A stretch of DNA of 7,812 nt from Chlorobiota bacterium (GTDB taxonomy: Bacteria; Bacteroidota; Bacteroidia; Bacteroidales; JAADJA01). Location of the stretch: contig JAUVIX010000167.1 of assembly GCA_030592565.1 (NCBI GenBank), forward strand, positions 1 through 7,812, read 5' to 3'. Position 1 is the first letter of the stretch; every line of letters starts with the position of its first letter. Under the pieces are notes generated by a model, which saw only the letters and a program-made list of their open reading frames with translations, was not told the origin of the DNA and did not search any database. Positions 1 to 5,880 of the stretch are shown here, piece after piece. The translations under genes and the position numbers were made by a program.

Positions 1-872
1 TCAGTAAAATCAAAAATATCTTCTATATCATATACCCTGGCAATTCCTGCTCTTGCAAATACCGCATTATAAATTGAATCTTCCGAAGCCAGGGCACCTG
101 TATGCGAAGCTGCTGCTTTTGCCGATTCAGGGAAGCGCCCGGCCTTATAGACAATAATAGGTTTTTTCCGTGCGAAGGTCCTGGCTGCTGCCATAAAACT
201 ACGTGCTTCGGTAATCGATTCAATATAAAGAACAATAGATTTGGTATTTGTATCTTGCCCGAAATAATCTATCAGGTCGCCAAAATTCACATCCATCGTA
301 TTTCCTATGGATACAAAATGGGAGAAGCCTACATTTTTTTCAAGGGCCCAGTCCAATACTGTTGTACACACGGCTCCCGACTGAGATATAAAAGCGATAT
401 TGCCCTTTTCAGGCATTCCTCGTGTAAAAGTTATGTTCAGTTGTAGTTCAGGAATCATTATGCCAACACAATTTGGCCCGATAATCCTCATATCTTCAAA
501 TTTTGCAAGCTCAGCTTTTACCTCATCCTCCAGTTTTTTCCCTTCAGCACCTGATTCTTTAAAACCGGCAGATAAAATGATGATCCCTTTTATTCCGGCT
601 TCACCGCACTCTCTGACTATTTCGGGAACCAACTTAGCACTTGTAGTTATTACTGCCAAATCCGGAACCCTGGGAAGACTCTTCACGTCAGGATAACAAA
701 TAATGCCCATAATAGCCTCATGCCTGGGATGCACAGTGTATATGACTCCATCAAACCCACTGGCAATCAGATTTTTCAAAACAATACCACCAATACTTTT
801 CGGATTGCTTGAAACGCCTATCAGAGCAATTCTCTCAGGCTTAAAAATTTTATCAAGTGATTTGTTAGCCAT
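1..872 (-). CDS. ADP-forming acyl-CoA (acetate-CoA type) synthetase, CoA-binding/alpha part, 3' end outside window
   Basis: The reading frame starts with ATG at 872 and stays open for 290 codons to the left edge, so the C-terminus is missing. The protein is probably a cytoplasmic acyl-CoA synthetase (NDP-forming), which interconverts acyl-CoA and free acid with ATP formation through a phospho-His intermediate. An N-terminal Rossmann CoA-binding domain is seen (IALIGVSSNPKSIGG, residues 15-29), then a succinyl-CoA-ligase-like flavodoxin domain with GPNCVG (132-137) and SQSGA (164-168). SHTGALA (256-262) holds His257, the position and context of the phosphorylated His in ADP-forming acetyl-CoA synthetase alpha subunits. 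Acid specificity cannot be read, nor whether an ATP-grasp beta domain is fused further downstream. It starts 13 nt after a 43-residue ORF and is probably cotranscribed with it. Family assignment is strong; the substrate is unknown. Confidence 0.9.
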   Translation of the reverse strand, partial: MANKSLDKIFKPERIALIGVSSNPKSIGGIVLKNLIASGFDGVIYTVHPRHEAIMGIICYPDVKSLPRVPDLAVITTSAKLVPEIVRECGEAGIKGIIILSAGFKESGAEGKKLEDEVKAELAKFEDMRIIGPNCVGIMIPELQLNITFTRGMPEKGNIAFISQSGAVCTTVLDWALEKNVGFSHFVSIGNTMDVNFGDLIDYFGQDTNTKSIVLYIESITEARSFMAAARTFARKKPIIVYKAGRFPESAKAAASHTGALASEDSIYNAVFARAGIARVYDIEDIFDFT

Positions 873-885
873 AACGCAATAATAT

Positions 886-1017
886 TTATTTGTGATAAAA
901 ATCCTTCACCCAGGCAACCATCTGATTCTCTGTCATACTATCTGACGATACCACCCTTATAAGTTTAGGTGCTAATACCGGCTCATTAAGAATCTGTTTT
1001 TCTAACTCCTTTTTCAT
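886..1017 (-). CDS. Small hypothetical protein, 43 aa, between methyltransferase and acyl-CoA synthetase
   Basis: An ATG at 1017 opens a 43-codon frame ending in TAA at 886. It fits exactly between its neighbours, 17 nt after the methyltransferase stop and 13 nt before the acyl-CoA synthetase start, which is the main reason to think it is translated. The product starts MKKELEKQILNEP and ends MVAWVKDFYHK. It is charged, has no signal peptide or membrane segment, and no Cys or recognisable motif. I do not recognise a family. It could be a small partner of the synthetase, a detached remnant of a longer protein, or a chance frame. Its composition is protein-like (balanced charge, no low complexity) despite the short length. 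Confidence 0.5.
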   Translation of the reverse strand: MKKELEKQILNEPVLAPKLIRVVSSDSMTENQMVAWVKDFYHK

Positions 1018-1034
1018 TTGAGTTAAGTTTTACA

Positions 1035-1666
1035 TTATTTTCTTATCAAAACAGACTGCATAAAAAATGGGAAAATTGTATTAATCTTATAATTATTAAT
1101 TCCTGTTTCATTCAACATCGCTTTAATTTCATCAGGTCTGTATGCAGCCCTTATTGAATTAAAAAACCCACTTTTCGATTTAACATAATATAACCAGACA
1201 ACCCTTTTCAAATCGTGTATATAAAGCAACCCACCATCGTTTAGTATTGAGTACAAATTCTTTATTGCCAGTTCCGCATTATCCCAATGATGTAGAGTAA
1301 AAGTTGAATAAATCAAATCAAACTTCCCCAAATCTTTGATAGAATTAATATCACAGGCATCACCAATTTCATATTTGATTCTTGTCTTTAAATTGTCAGC
1401 TAAATCCTGTTTGGCCAGTTTAATCATTTCGGGTGATATCTCATTTGCGATAATTTCTACTTTTGGATGTTGCATTTCAACAATCTGTGTCAAAATTCCC
1501 GGGCCACATCCAACTTCTAAATACCTGCCCTTAATATCCAGCTTTTTAATGAAGACAAAAAATTACTATATCTCGCTTTCGAAGCATTTTTTGCATCATT
1601 TAAATATTTATTTGCATTTTCAATATCAAAAAAATAATCCTGATGATCTTCAACAATTCTTTTCAT
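1035..1666 (-). pseudogene. Class I SAM-dependent methyltransferase (UbiE/Methyltransf_11-like), interrupted by a -1 nt frameshift
   Basis: Two frames together give about 210 residues of a cytosolic class I methyltransferase. The N-terminal part starts with ATG at 1666 (MKRIVEDHQDYFFDIENANK) and reads to a TAG at 1517-1519. The rest is in the neighbouring frame and ends at 1035. It carries motif I (EVGCGPG), the acidic NEISPEMI strand end, GDACDI, FDLIYSTFTLHHW and DGGLLYIHD, which together form the SAM-binding Rossmann fold. The join lies at a run of five A on the coding strand (plus-strand T run 1543-1547); six A would give a continuous ...SSLKKLDIKGRYLEVGCGPG. The catalytic core alone would lack motif I if translated from an internal start, so the gene as written is probably non-functional. 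A sequencing error in the homopolymer is an equal possibility. The methyl acceptor cannot be inferred. Confidence 0.8.
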
Positions 1667-1717
1667 CTGTTTAAACTTTTGTAACCAATTGATATTCCGC
1701 TATTTCGACTTTGTCAC

Positions 1718-1853
1718 AATTTTCGGCTTCGCCAACGAAAATTCCGCCAAAATCTTACTTCTTGTTCCTTCTATTCCCCGACCTGAAGGTCGGGGCTACT
1801 AACATTTCGCCCCGAGCTCCTCCGCTATAGCTTCGACGGCACGCGGATGGGGC
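1718..1853. repeat. Composite intergenic element of three successive inverted repeats
   Basis: Three hairpin-forming units follow one another between two minus-strand transcription units. Unit 1 is an 8-bp AATTTTCG/CGAAAATT stem (1718-1725 with 1736-1743) around a GCTTCGCCAA loop. Unit 2 is the 9-bp GC-rich stem at 1776-1795. Unit 3 has outer arms GCCCC/GGGGC (1809-1813, 1849-1853) and inner arms TCCGC/GCGGA (1821-1825, 1843-1847). The GC content is well above that of the flanks. Such blocks resemble the dispersed palindromic intergenic repeats found in many Bacteroidota genomes; that family link is from general knowledge and cannot be tested here. It may also act as a processing or termination region downstream of the operon that ends at 1938. 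Confidence 0.6.
1776..1795. terminator. Near-perfect 9-bp GC-rich hairpin, possible bidirectional terminator or REP-like palindrome
   Basis: CCCCGACCT (1776-1784) and AGGTCGGGG (1787-1795) are exact reverse complements separated by two bases, which in RNA would give an 8-bp stem with a TGAA tetraloop. It lies 142 nt past the stop of the minus-strand operon and 110 nt ahead of the next minus-strand gene. There is no clear U-tract on either side, so intrinsic termination is uncertain and a repeat-element role is as likely. Confidence 0.4.
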
Positions 1854-1937
1854 TTTATAATCATTCCATTGTATATTTTAAATCAATCATGGATGTTTCA
1901 TAGTTATTTCCTGTTATTCATTTGTAGCGACAATAGT

Positions 1938-2639
1938 TTATTCGTTTTTTTTGTATTCATAAATTATTTTTTCAACATCACTCATTTTAAAATCATATTT
2001 TTTTCTAAGTACACTTAATCTTTGTTTATCAGAAATAGATTTGGGGATGTTTAACTCTATTTTTATATATTCAGCCGGGACTTTATTATTTTTTGATACT
2101 TCATCAATTGTCATATAACCTCTTATTTCAATTGATTGATTAGAATGATTATGATTTACATCATTTAAATTTTCTTTTTCATACGAAGTAAGAGTTTTAT
2201 TCTTGCTTTCTCTTTTATTACTGTTTTTATAACTCCTCTCCTGACGTCCGTTATCTTGTTCTATTTCCTCTATTTGCGGGTTTATAAAAAATGAAAAAAT
2301 AATAAGTAATGAACAAATGACAATGAATACAGATGCAATTATCTTCTTCACTCCTGCATTCTGAATAAATCTATTATATACACACGTAATAGCCTTCCAA
2401 TGTAGAATAATATGTAGTATTAACAGACCAAGCAAAACAAATCCAATCACAAGATGAATTGTCCCCCATTCATGTCTTTCCATTCCAAACAGATAAAGTT
2501 CAACGTTTCTATCATACTTAATCCATCTTTCCTGTCCGGGAATCAATGTGAACTTTATTAGAAAACCAATACCTGCAATGGCTGACATACAAACAAACAT
2601 TAAGATATTTATTGCAAAATTCAGTGTTGATTTTTTCAT
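1938..2639 (-). CDS. DUF4405-type membrane protein with possible haem-ligand histidines and a periplasmic C-terminal module
   Basis: This 233-residue inner-membrane protein has predicted helices at about 8-28, 62-82 and 98-118. The stretch from ERHEWGTIH to LHIILHW places His56, His62, His76 and His80 around the second helix. This pattern is typical of DUF4405 proteins, which resemble small cytochrome-b-like membrane anchors; haem binding is inferred, not shown. The positive loop after helix 2 suggests the N-terminus is inside and the C-terminus periplasmic. Residues about 120-175 form a polar N/S/K/E-rich linker. The last 57 or so residues (from MTIDEVSKNNKVPAEYIKIE) form a compact helical module like those I recall at the C-termini of related redox membrane proteins. 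The gene starts 24 nt after the stop of the unknown 234-residue gene and is the last of a probable three-gene operon. A role in electron transfer across the membrane fits but is unproven. Confidence 0.75.
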   Translation of the reverse strand: MKKSTLNFAINILMFVCMSAIAGIGFLIKFTLIPGQERWIKYDRNVELYLFGMERHEWGTIHLVIGFVLLGLLILHIILHWKAITCVYNRFIQNAGVKKIIASVFIVICSLLIIFSFFINPQIEEIEQDNGRQERSYKNSNKRESKNKTLTSYEKENLNDVNHNHSNQSIEIRGYMTIDEVSKNNKVPAEYIKIELNIPKSISDKQRLSVLRKKYDFKMSDVEKIIYEYKKNE

Positions 2640-2663
2640 TATGTTACCTTTTGCTATTTTAAT

Positions 2664-3368
2664 TTATCCTTTCATAATAGTCTTAAGAAACCTCTCTTTT
2701 ATACATTTAAATAGTTGTGCATTTAAATTTTCAGAATATATCCTTACTATCTCTTTTACTCGCGAATTAATAATCACAGCCCCCATTTCAGCATCAAAAA
2801 ATTTGCAGTCAGTGTTATTTCTAATATCCATTAAAATATCCAAAAACTCACTATCTGTAATTTGCTTTGGAATTATTATGTACCCTTTCTGATCTTCTTT
2901 TTTATCAATATAAACACCCTCCCCTATCTCTTCCAAAACAAAGCATTTATTAACTCTGACGACCGCAGTATCAGATATTAATACCTTTTTAACAAATTCG
3001 ACCCCCTCTTTAAGAAAACAGCTTTGTAATAAATGAATATTCTCATAATCAGTAAAATATTTTACTCTTATTGCCGAATATTTATGATGTACAAAATCCA
3101 GTGATGCTGTTGCTATACTTACATCTTCCATATAGCACGAATCTATATTCTGCGCAATGCGCAAAACTTCTTCTAAAGAATAATACTGTGTTGTAAACAG
3201 AAATAAAGAGTTGGGATTTGCCAATTCCGGAACAGTTTCATAGTAACCCGGATATGGCATGTTAGCTTCCGCAACACAAGTATTTTTAAGGATATTATAA
3301 TTTACAGGAAGTAGTGATTCTTTCTTTGTAATAGAACCACATGCACTAATTAGATTAGTTGTTTTCAT
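2664..3368 (-). CDS. Unrecognised 234-aa cytosolic protein in a redox operon
   Basis: I do not recognise a family. The product has 234 residues, no signal peptide and no clear membrane segment. It looks like a mixed alpha/beta soluble protein. Seven Cys are present (10, 31, 78, 117, 142, 188, 222), none in a CxxC pair, so a classical iron-sulfur or zinc motif is absent. His94-His95 lies in the middle. ISAC near the N-terminus looks like a lipobox but follows only six residues, too few for a signal peptide. The ATG at 3368 is the only one in frame after an upstream TAA. The gene lies 40 nt after the flavoenzyme stop and 24 nt before the DUF4405 gene, so it is probably cotranscribed with both. 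The shared operon suggests a part in the same redox process, but no activity can be assigned. Confidence 0.8.
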   Translation of the reverse strand: MKTTNLISACGSITKKESLLPVNYNILKNTCVAEANMPYPGYYETVPELANPNSLFLFTTQYYSLEEVLRIAQNIDSCYMEDVSIATASLDFVHHKYSAIRVKYFTDYENIHLLQSCFLKEGVEFVKKVLISDTAVVRVNKCFVLEEIGEGVYIDKKEDQKGYIIIPKQITDSEFLDILMDIRNNTDCKFFDAEMGAVIINSRVKEIVRIYSENLNAQLFKCIKERFLKTIMKG

Positions 3369-3394
3369 CGTCTTATGTTTTTCAGGGTTTTCAT
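3365..3394 (-). other. Nine-codon mini-ORF overlapping the start of the unknown gene (ATGA overlap)
   Basis: In the 40-nt gap between the flavoenzyme and the 234-residue gene, ATG at 3394 opens MKTLKNIRR and stops with TGA at 3367-3365. That TGA shares two bases with the ATG at 3368-3366. This ATGA arrangement could couple translation or act as a leader peptide. It could also be chance, since the region is A-rich and the frame is very short. Confidence 0.2.
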
Positions 3395-3408
3395 AGATAT
3401 TTAATTAT

Positions 3409-4767
3409 TTATCCATGTTTAAGTTTTGTGATAATGCCTTCTGCTGCCTTAATTAAAACATACTTGGTCGGGGCTGAAGTTAACAAAGGGTGTGTCCCGA
3501 TTTGAAATGAAATCAATTCGTAAACAGTTACCTTTTTTTGAATCGCCATTCCTATTAGATTGATGATTTCCCCGGTTGATTTCCCTCCCCACACTTCACC
3601 ACCTAAAATAGACCCGTCGGAAGGGGAAGCATACAGTTTGACAGTTAATTCAGAGGAATCATTAAAAGCCCCTGGATGAGTATCAAAATCAGCAAATTCA
3701 GAGGATACGAGGTCAATATTGTATTTCTTTGCATTATTTTCATTTACTCCTGCTGCAGCCATGGACAGGCCATTTATTTTAGTTGAAAATATTGCGATTG
3801 TACCCGTATTCCAATCTATAATTTTAATGCCAAACAGATTATACCCTAAAACTCTGGCTTCAGCTGTTGCAGTTGACGCTAACATAATGTGATCGAGCCT
3901 TCCGGTGATAAACCCCAATGTTTCTGAACAGTCACCAATTGCACAAACATTTCTAATATTTGTTCTTTGAAAATTATCGACCTTGATGGCATTCTCCGAA
4001 TTCAATTCCAATCCGGCCTTTCTGGCTAATTCTGTATTTGGAATATAACCTATGGCCATTATTACCAAATCGGCTTCTACATTTTCACCGGTATTTAATT
4101 TTACACCTGTAACTTTTCCATTATTCCCTACAACTTCTTTTACCAGTGTTGAAGTTAATACGTTGATTTTTGTCTCCTTCAATTTTTCGGTAGCAATTTT
4201 ACTGAGTTCCCCCGAAAAAGCTTTGTTAAAACAATATGCTTCGCTTTCTATTATGGTAATAGATTTATCGGGACACATTGCAAGCTGTTCGGCAAGCTCA
4301 GCACCAATAAACCCTCCCCCGACAACAATAATATGTTTGGCTTGATCTGTTTTACTTTTAAGTGCCTTAATGTAATTGTAACTTTTTTTCACATATTCAA
4401 CTCCGGCAAGATCATAACCAGGGATAAATGTGGGGACAACAGGGGTAGATCCTGTAGCAAATATCAACCTGTCGTATCCATACGAATTACCTGATTTAAC
4501 AGTAATCACTTTCCCAGATATATCAACCTCCACAACCGGATCAACAATAACTTCTCCTCCAAGATCAATAAACGGTTTTGGCCCCATTACATTTTTATCC
4601 AAACTATCTAATTCATAAAAGACATAAGGAATACCACATGGAACAAGCCCCTTATCTTCTTCCTTTATCATTAACATTGATTTTTCAGGGTTTTGTTTTT
4701 GAGCAGTTACTCCGGCAACTATTCCGGATGGACCTGCCCCAATAATAATAACATCGTAAGTTTTCAT
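3409..4767 (-). CDS. FAD/NAD(P)H-dependent pyridine nucleotide-disulfide oxidoreductase (NADH oxidase/CoA-disulfide-reductase-like)
   Basis: The likely product is a cytosolic flavoenzyme of 452 residues starting at the ATG at 4767, although the same frame is open to an ATG at 4812. I chose 4767 because MKTYDVIIIGAGPSG puts the FAD dinucleotide-binding motif at the very N-terminus and the key Cys (in GLVPCGIPY) at residue 44, where NADH oxidase/peroxidase and CoA-disulfide reductase carry theirs. From this start, ATGS lies at about 104-107, the NAD(P)H motif VVGGGFIGAE at about 148-157 with Glu174 ending the next strand (favouring NADH), and the second FAD motif AIGD at about 276-279. The C-terminal dimerisation domain carries THPLLTSAPTKY rather than the form I expect in classical CoA-disulfide reductases. 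Electron acceptors could be O2, peroxide, CoA-disulfide or polysulfide; sequence alone does not decide. It is first in the operon and divergent from a Crp/Fnr regulator. Confidence 0.88.
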   Translation of the reverse strand: MKTYDVIIIGAGPSGIVAGVTAQKQNPEKSMLMIKEEDKGLVPCGIPYVFYELDSLDKNVMGPKPFIDLGGEVIVDPVVEVDISGKVITVKSGNSYGYDRLIFATGSTPVVPTFIPGYDLAGVEYVKKSYNYIKALKSKTDQAKHIIVVGGGFIGAELAEQLAMCPDKSITIIESEAYCFNKAFSGELSKIATEKLKETKINVLTSTLVKEVVGNNGKVTGVKLNTGENVEADLVIMAIGYIPNTELARKAGLELNSENAIKVDNFQRTNIRNVCAIGDCSETLGFITGRLDHIMLASTATAEARVLGYNLFGIKIIDWNTGTIAIFSTKINGLSMAAAGVNENNAKKYNIDLVSSEFADFDTHPGAFNDSSELTVKLYASPSDGSILGGEVWGGKSTGEIINLIGMAIQKKVTVYELISFQIGTHPLLTSAPTKYVLIKAAEGIITKLKHG

Positions 4768-4819
4768 ATTTTTATAAATATCTTTAATTAAATTTAATTC
4801 AAAGATAACCATTAGCTAT

Positions 4820-4827
4820 TAAATATA
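4820..4827 (-). promoter_or_regulatory. Weak -7 promoter-box candidate for the flavoenzyme operon
   Basis: On the minus strand this reads TATATTTA, a 7/8 match to the Bacteroidota -7 consensus TAnnTTTG. No good -33 box is seen at the usual distance. A start near 4814 would leave a leader of about 47 nt before the ATG at 4767, but none before the ATG at 4812. The Fnr-type dyad would then be centred about 55 bp upstream. The match is weak in AT-rich DNA. Confidence 0.2.
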
Positions 4828-4861
4828 GGTATTACTTAGATGTGTTTGTCTTAAAAAAATA

Positions 4862-4877
4862 ATTGAGACTATTCAAT
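4862..4877. promoter_or_regulatory. FNR/CRP-class operator dyad in the divergent intergenic region
   Basis: ATTGA (4862-4866) and TCAAT (4873-4877) are perfect inverted half-sites with a 6-bp spacer. This is TTGA-N6-TCAA, the half-site and spacing pattern of FNR-type operators. It lies between the divergent Crp/Fnr gene and flavoenzyme gene, 84 bp before the regulator start codon. A second, overlapping TCAAT-N6-ATTGA inverted repeat (4873-4888) shares one half-site. The dyad centre, 4869.5, is about 41 bp upstream of the start predicted from the TAACTTTG box, the classical position for an activator overlapping the -33 region. Binding by the neighbouring regulator is inferred. Confidence 0.6.
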
Positions 4878-4897
4878 GTTTCAATTGATATAAATTA

Positions 4898-4905
4898 TAA
4901 CTTTG
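4898..4905 (+). promoter_or_regulatory. Bacteroidota-type -7 promoter box (TAACTTTG) for the Crp/Fnr gene
   Basis: TAACTTTG matches TAnnTTTG exactly and lies 56 nt before the ATG at 4962, giving a leader of roughly 50 nt. No clear TTTG -33 element precedes it at the usual spacing. That position is instead occupied by the Fnr-type dyad region, as expected for an activator-dependent promoter. The box is short, so chance is possible in this AT-rich region. Confidence 0.5.
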
Positions 4906-4961
4906 TATTGTCAAAAATTAGATGTCTGGCAAATTTATATTAATAAATAAATTCATAAGTA

Positions 4962-5657
4962 ATGGATAACTTCTCCGAATCGGCAAACTGTTATGAATGT
5001 AAAAAAAGTTCAAAATATTTTAGGGAGCTAAACCCTTCCGAGCTTGAATTTATCAATCAGAATAAAACCCAAATATTATACAGAAAAGGGGAAACTATAT
5101 GCAAGCAGGGAGCCTTTGCATCACATGTTTTATATATTTCAGATGGTTTAGTTAGCTCATACCTTGAGAGTTTCAATAACAGACACATTAATTTAAAAAT
5201 ATTAAAAAAATCAGAATTCATAGGTTTGTCTTCAATTTACGGGGACAACATTTATAATTACTCCACCGCAGCCTTAAAAGATTCGACAATCTGCATGATA
5301 AAAAAGGACAGCTTTAGAAAATTACTGACAAGCAATGGTAGTTTTGCTTCTGAGATAATTAAAGGATATTGTGAAAATGAAAACCAGCTCTTTAATAAAA
5401 TATTAAGTCTTGGCAGTAAGCAAATGCATGGCAGATTAGCTGATACTTTGATATATTTGCACAATCAATACCTGCAGGAAGAGAAAATATTTTCCTATTT
5501 ATCGAGAAAGGATATTGCTGAATTCGCCGGTCTTTCAACAGAAAGCACTGTCAGGTTACTTACAGAGTTTAAAAAGGATACCATTATTGACATCATTGGA
5601 AAAGAGATAAAAGTATTAAACCCGGATTTGTTAAAGGAGATCAGCAGGCGGGGGTAA
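4962..5657 (+). CDS. Crp/Fnr-family transcriptional regulator with FNR-like cysteines
   Basis: This 231-residue DNA-binding regulator has a cyclic-nucleotide-binding-fold sensor domain (about 20-125), a dimerisation helix (about 126-160) and a winged-helix domain (about 165-231). The recognition helix LSTESTVRLLTEFKKD keeps the Glu and Arg that read TTGA half-sites in FNR, with Val where FNR has Ser. Cys10-x-x-Cys13 and Cys111 (STICMIKK) align with FNR Cys20, Cys23 and Cys122. The FNR Cys29 equivalent is missing, but an extra Cys47 (ETICKQG) could be close. An oxygen-labile cluster is therefore possible but not assured. The residues I would expect for cAMP binding are not evident. The gene is divergent from the flavoenzyme operon and has an Fnr-type dyad in its own promoter, which suggests autoregulation. 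The start follows an A/T-rich stretch without a Shine-Dalgarno sequence. Confidence 0.92.
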   Translation: MDNFSESANCYECKKSSKYFRELNPSELEFINQNKTQILYRKGETICKQGAFASHVLYISDGLVSSYLESFNNRHINLKILKKSEFIGLSSIYGDNIYNYSTAALKDSTICMIKKDSFRKLLTSNGSFASEIIKGYCENENQLFNKILSLGSKQMHGRLADTLIYLHNQYLQEEKIFSYLSRKDIAEFAGLSTESTVRLLTEFKKDTIIDIIGKEIKVLNPDLLKEISRRG

Positions 5658-5693
5658 GAAATTACTCAGGACAGAGCCTGCCTGTATTCATCA

Positions 5694-5813
5694 TTACCAT
5701 CCAAATAGGACAGGAGGAGAACCACCAAACAGCATATTCATACAATCGTTACGTATCGGCGAATCAGGCAAAAAAAAATCTTCAAAACTTGACCAGATCC
5801 CAAGTTTATGAAT
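5694..5813 (-). pseudogene. Possible coding remnant or repeat-borne short frame, about 39 aa
   Basis: The minus strand is open from 5813, just after a TAA, to a TAA at 5696-5694. It reads like protein rather than AT-rich noise: FLPDSPIRNDCMNMLFGG followed by SPPVLFGW. No plausible start precedes most of it; the first ATG (MNMLFGG...) would leave only 15 residues. It may be the tail of a lost gene, or part of an intergenic repeat that happens to be open. I cannot name a family. Confidence 0.25.
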
Positions 5814-5852
5814 TTATCAAAATATAATTTAAAAACATATCAATTTTATTTT

Positions 5853-5880
5853 TTTGTTTCATTATATTTATTTAAATTTG
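5853..5880 (+). promoter_or_regulatory. Candidate Bacteroidota promoter, TTTG-N16-TAAATTTG
   Basis: TAAATTTG (5873-5880) matches the TAnnTTTG -7 consensus and is preceded by TTTG (5853-5856), with a 16-bp gap that is slightly short of usual. It could drive the secreted-protein gene through a leader of about 185 nt. In AT-rich DNA such matches arise by chance, so support is limited. Confidence 0.25.

Noticed and set aside
102..696. Plus-strand open frames opposite the acyl-CoA synthetase
   Set aside because: They lie antisense to a well-supported gene with clear motifs; their Ser/Cys/Phe-rich composition is typical of shadows.
1535..1550. Programmed -1 frameshift in the methyltransferase
   Set aside because: The site (TCA TTA AAA AGC) is not a classical X XXY YYZ slippery heptamer and no downstream stimulatory structure was recognised; a one-base deletion is simpler.
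2664..3368. Lipoprotein signal (ISAC at residues 7-10) in the 234-aa protein
   Set aside because: Only nine residues precede the Cys, with no hydrophobic core, and no in-frame ATG upstream extends it.
4930..4937. TAAATTTG promoter box on the minus strand for the flavoenzyme operon
   Set aside because: An exact -7 match, but it has no -33 element, would give a leader of over 100 nt and would place the Fnr-type dyad downstream of the start.
5644..5681. Terminator after the Crp/Fnr gene
   Set aside because: The 6-bp GCAGGC/GCCTGC pairing spans a 26-nt loop, overlaps the stop codon region and has no T-tract.
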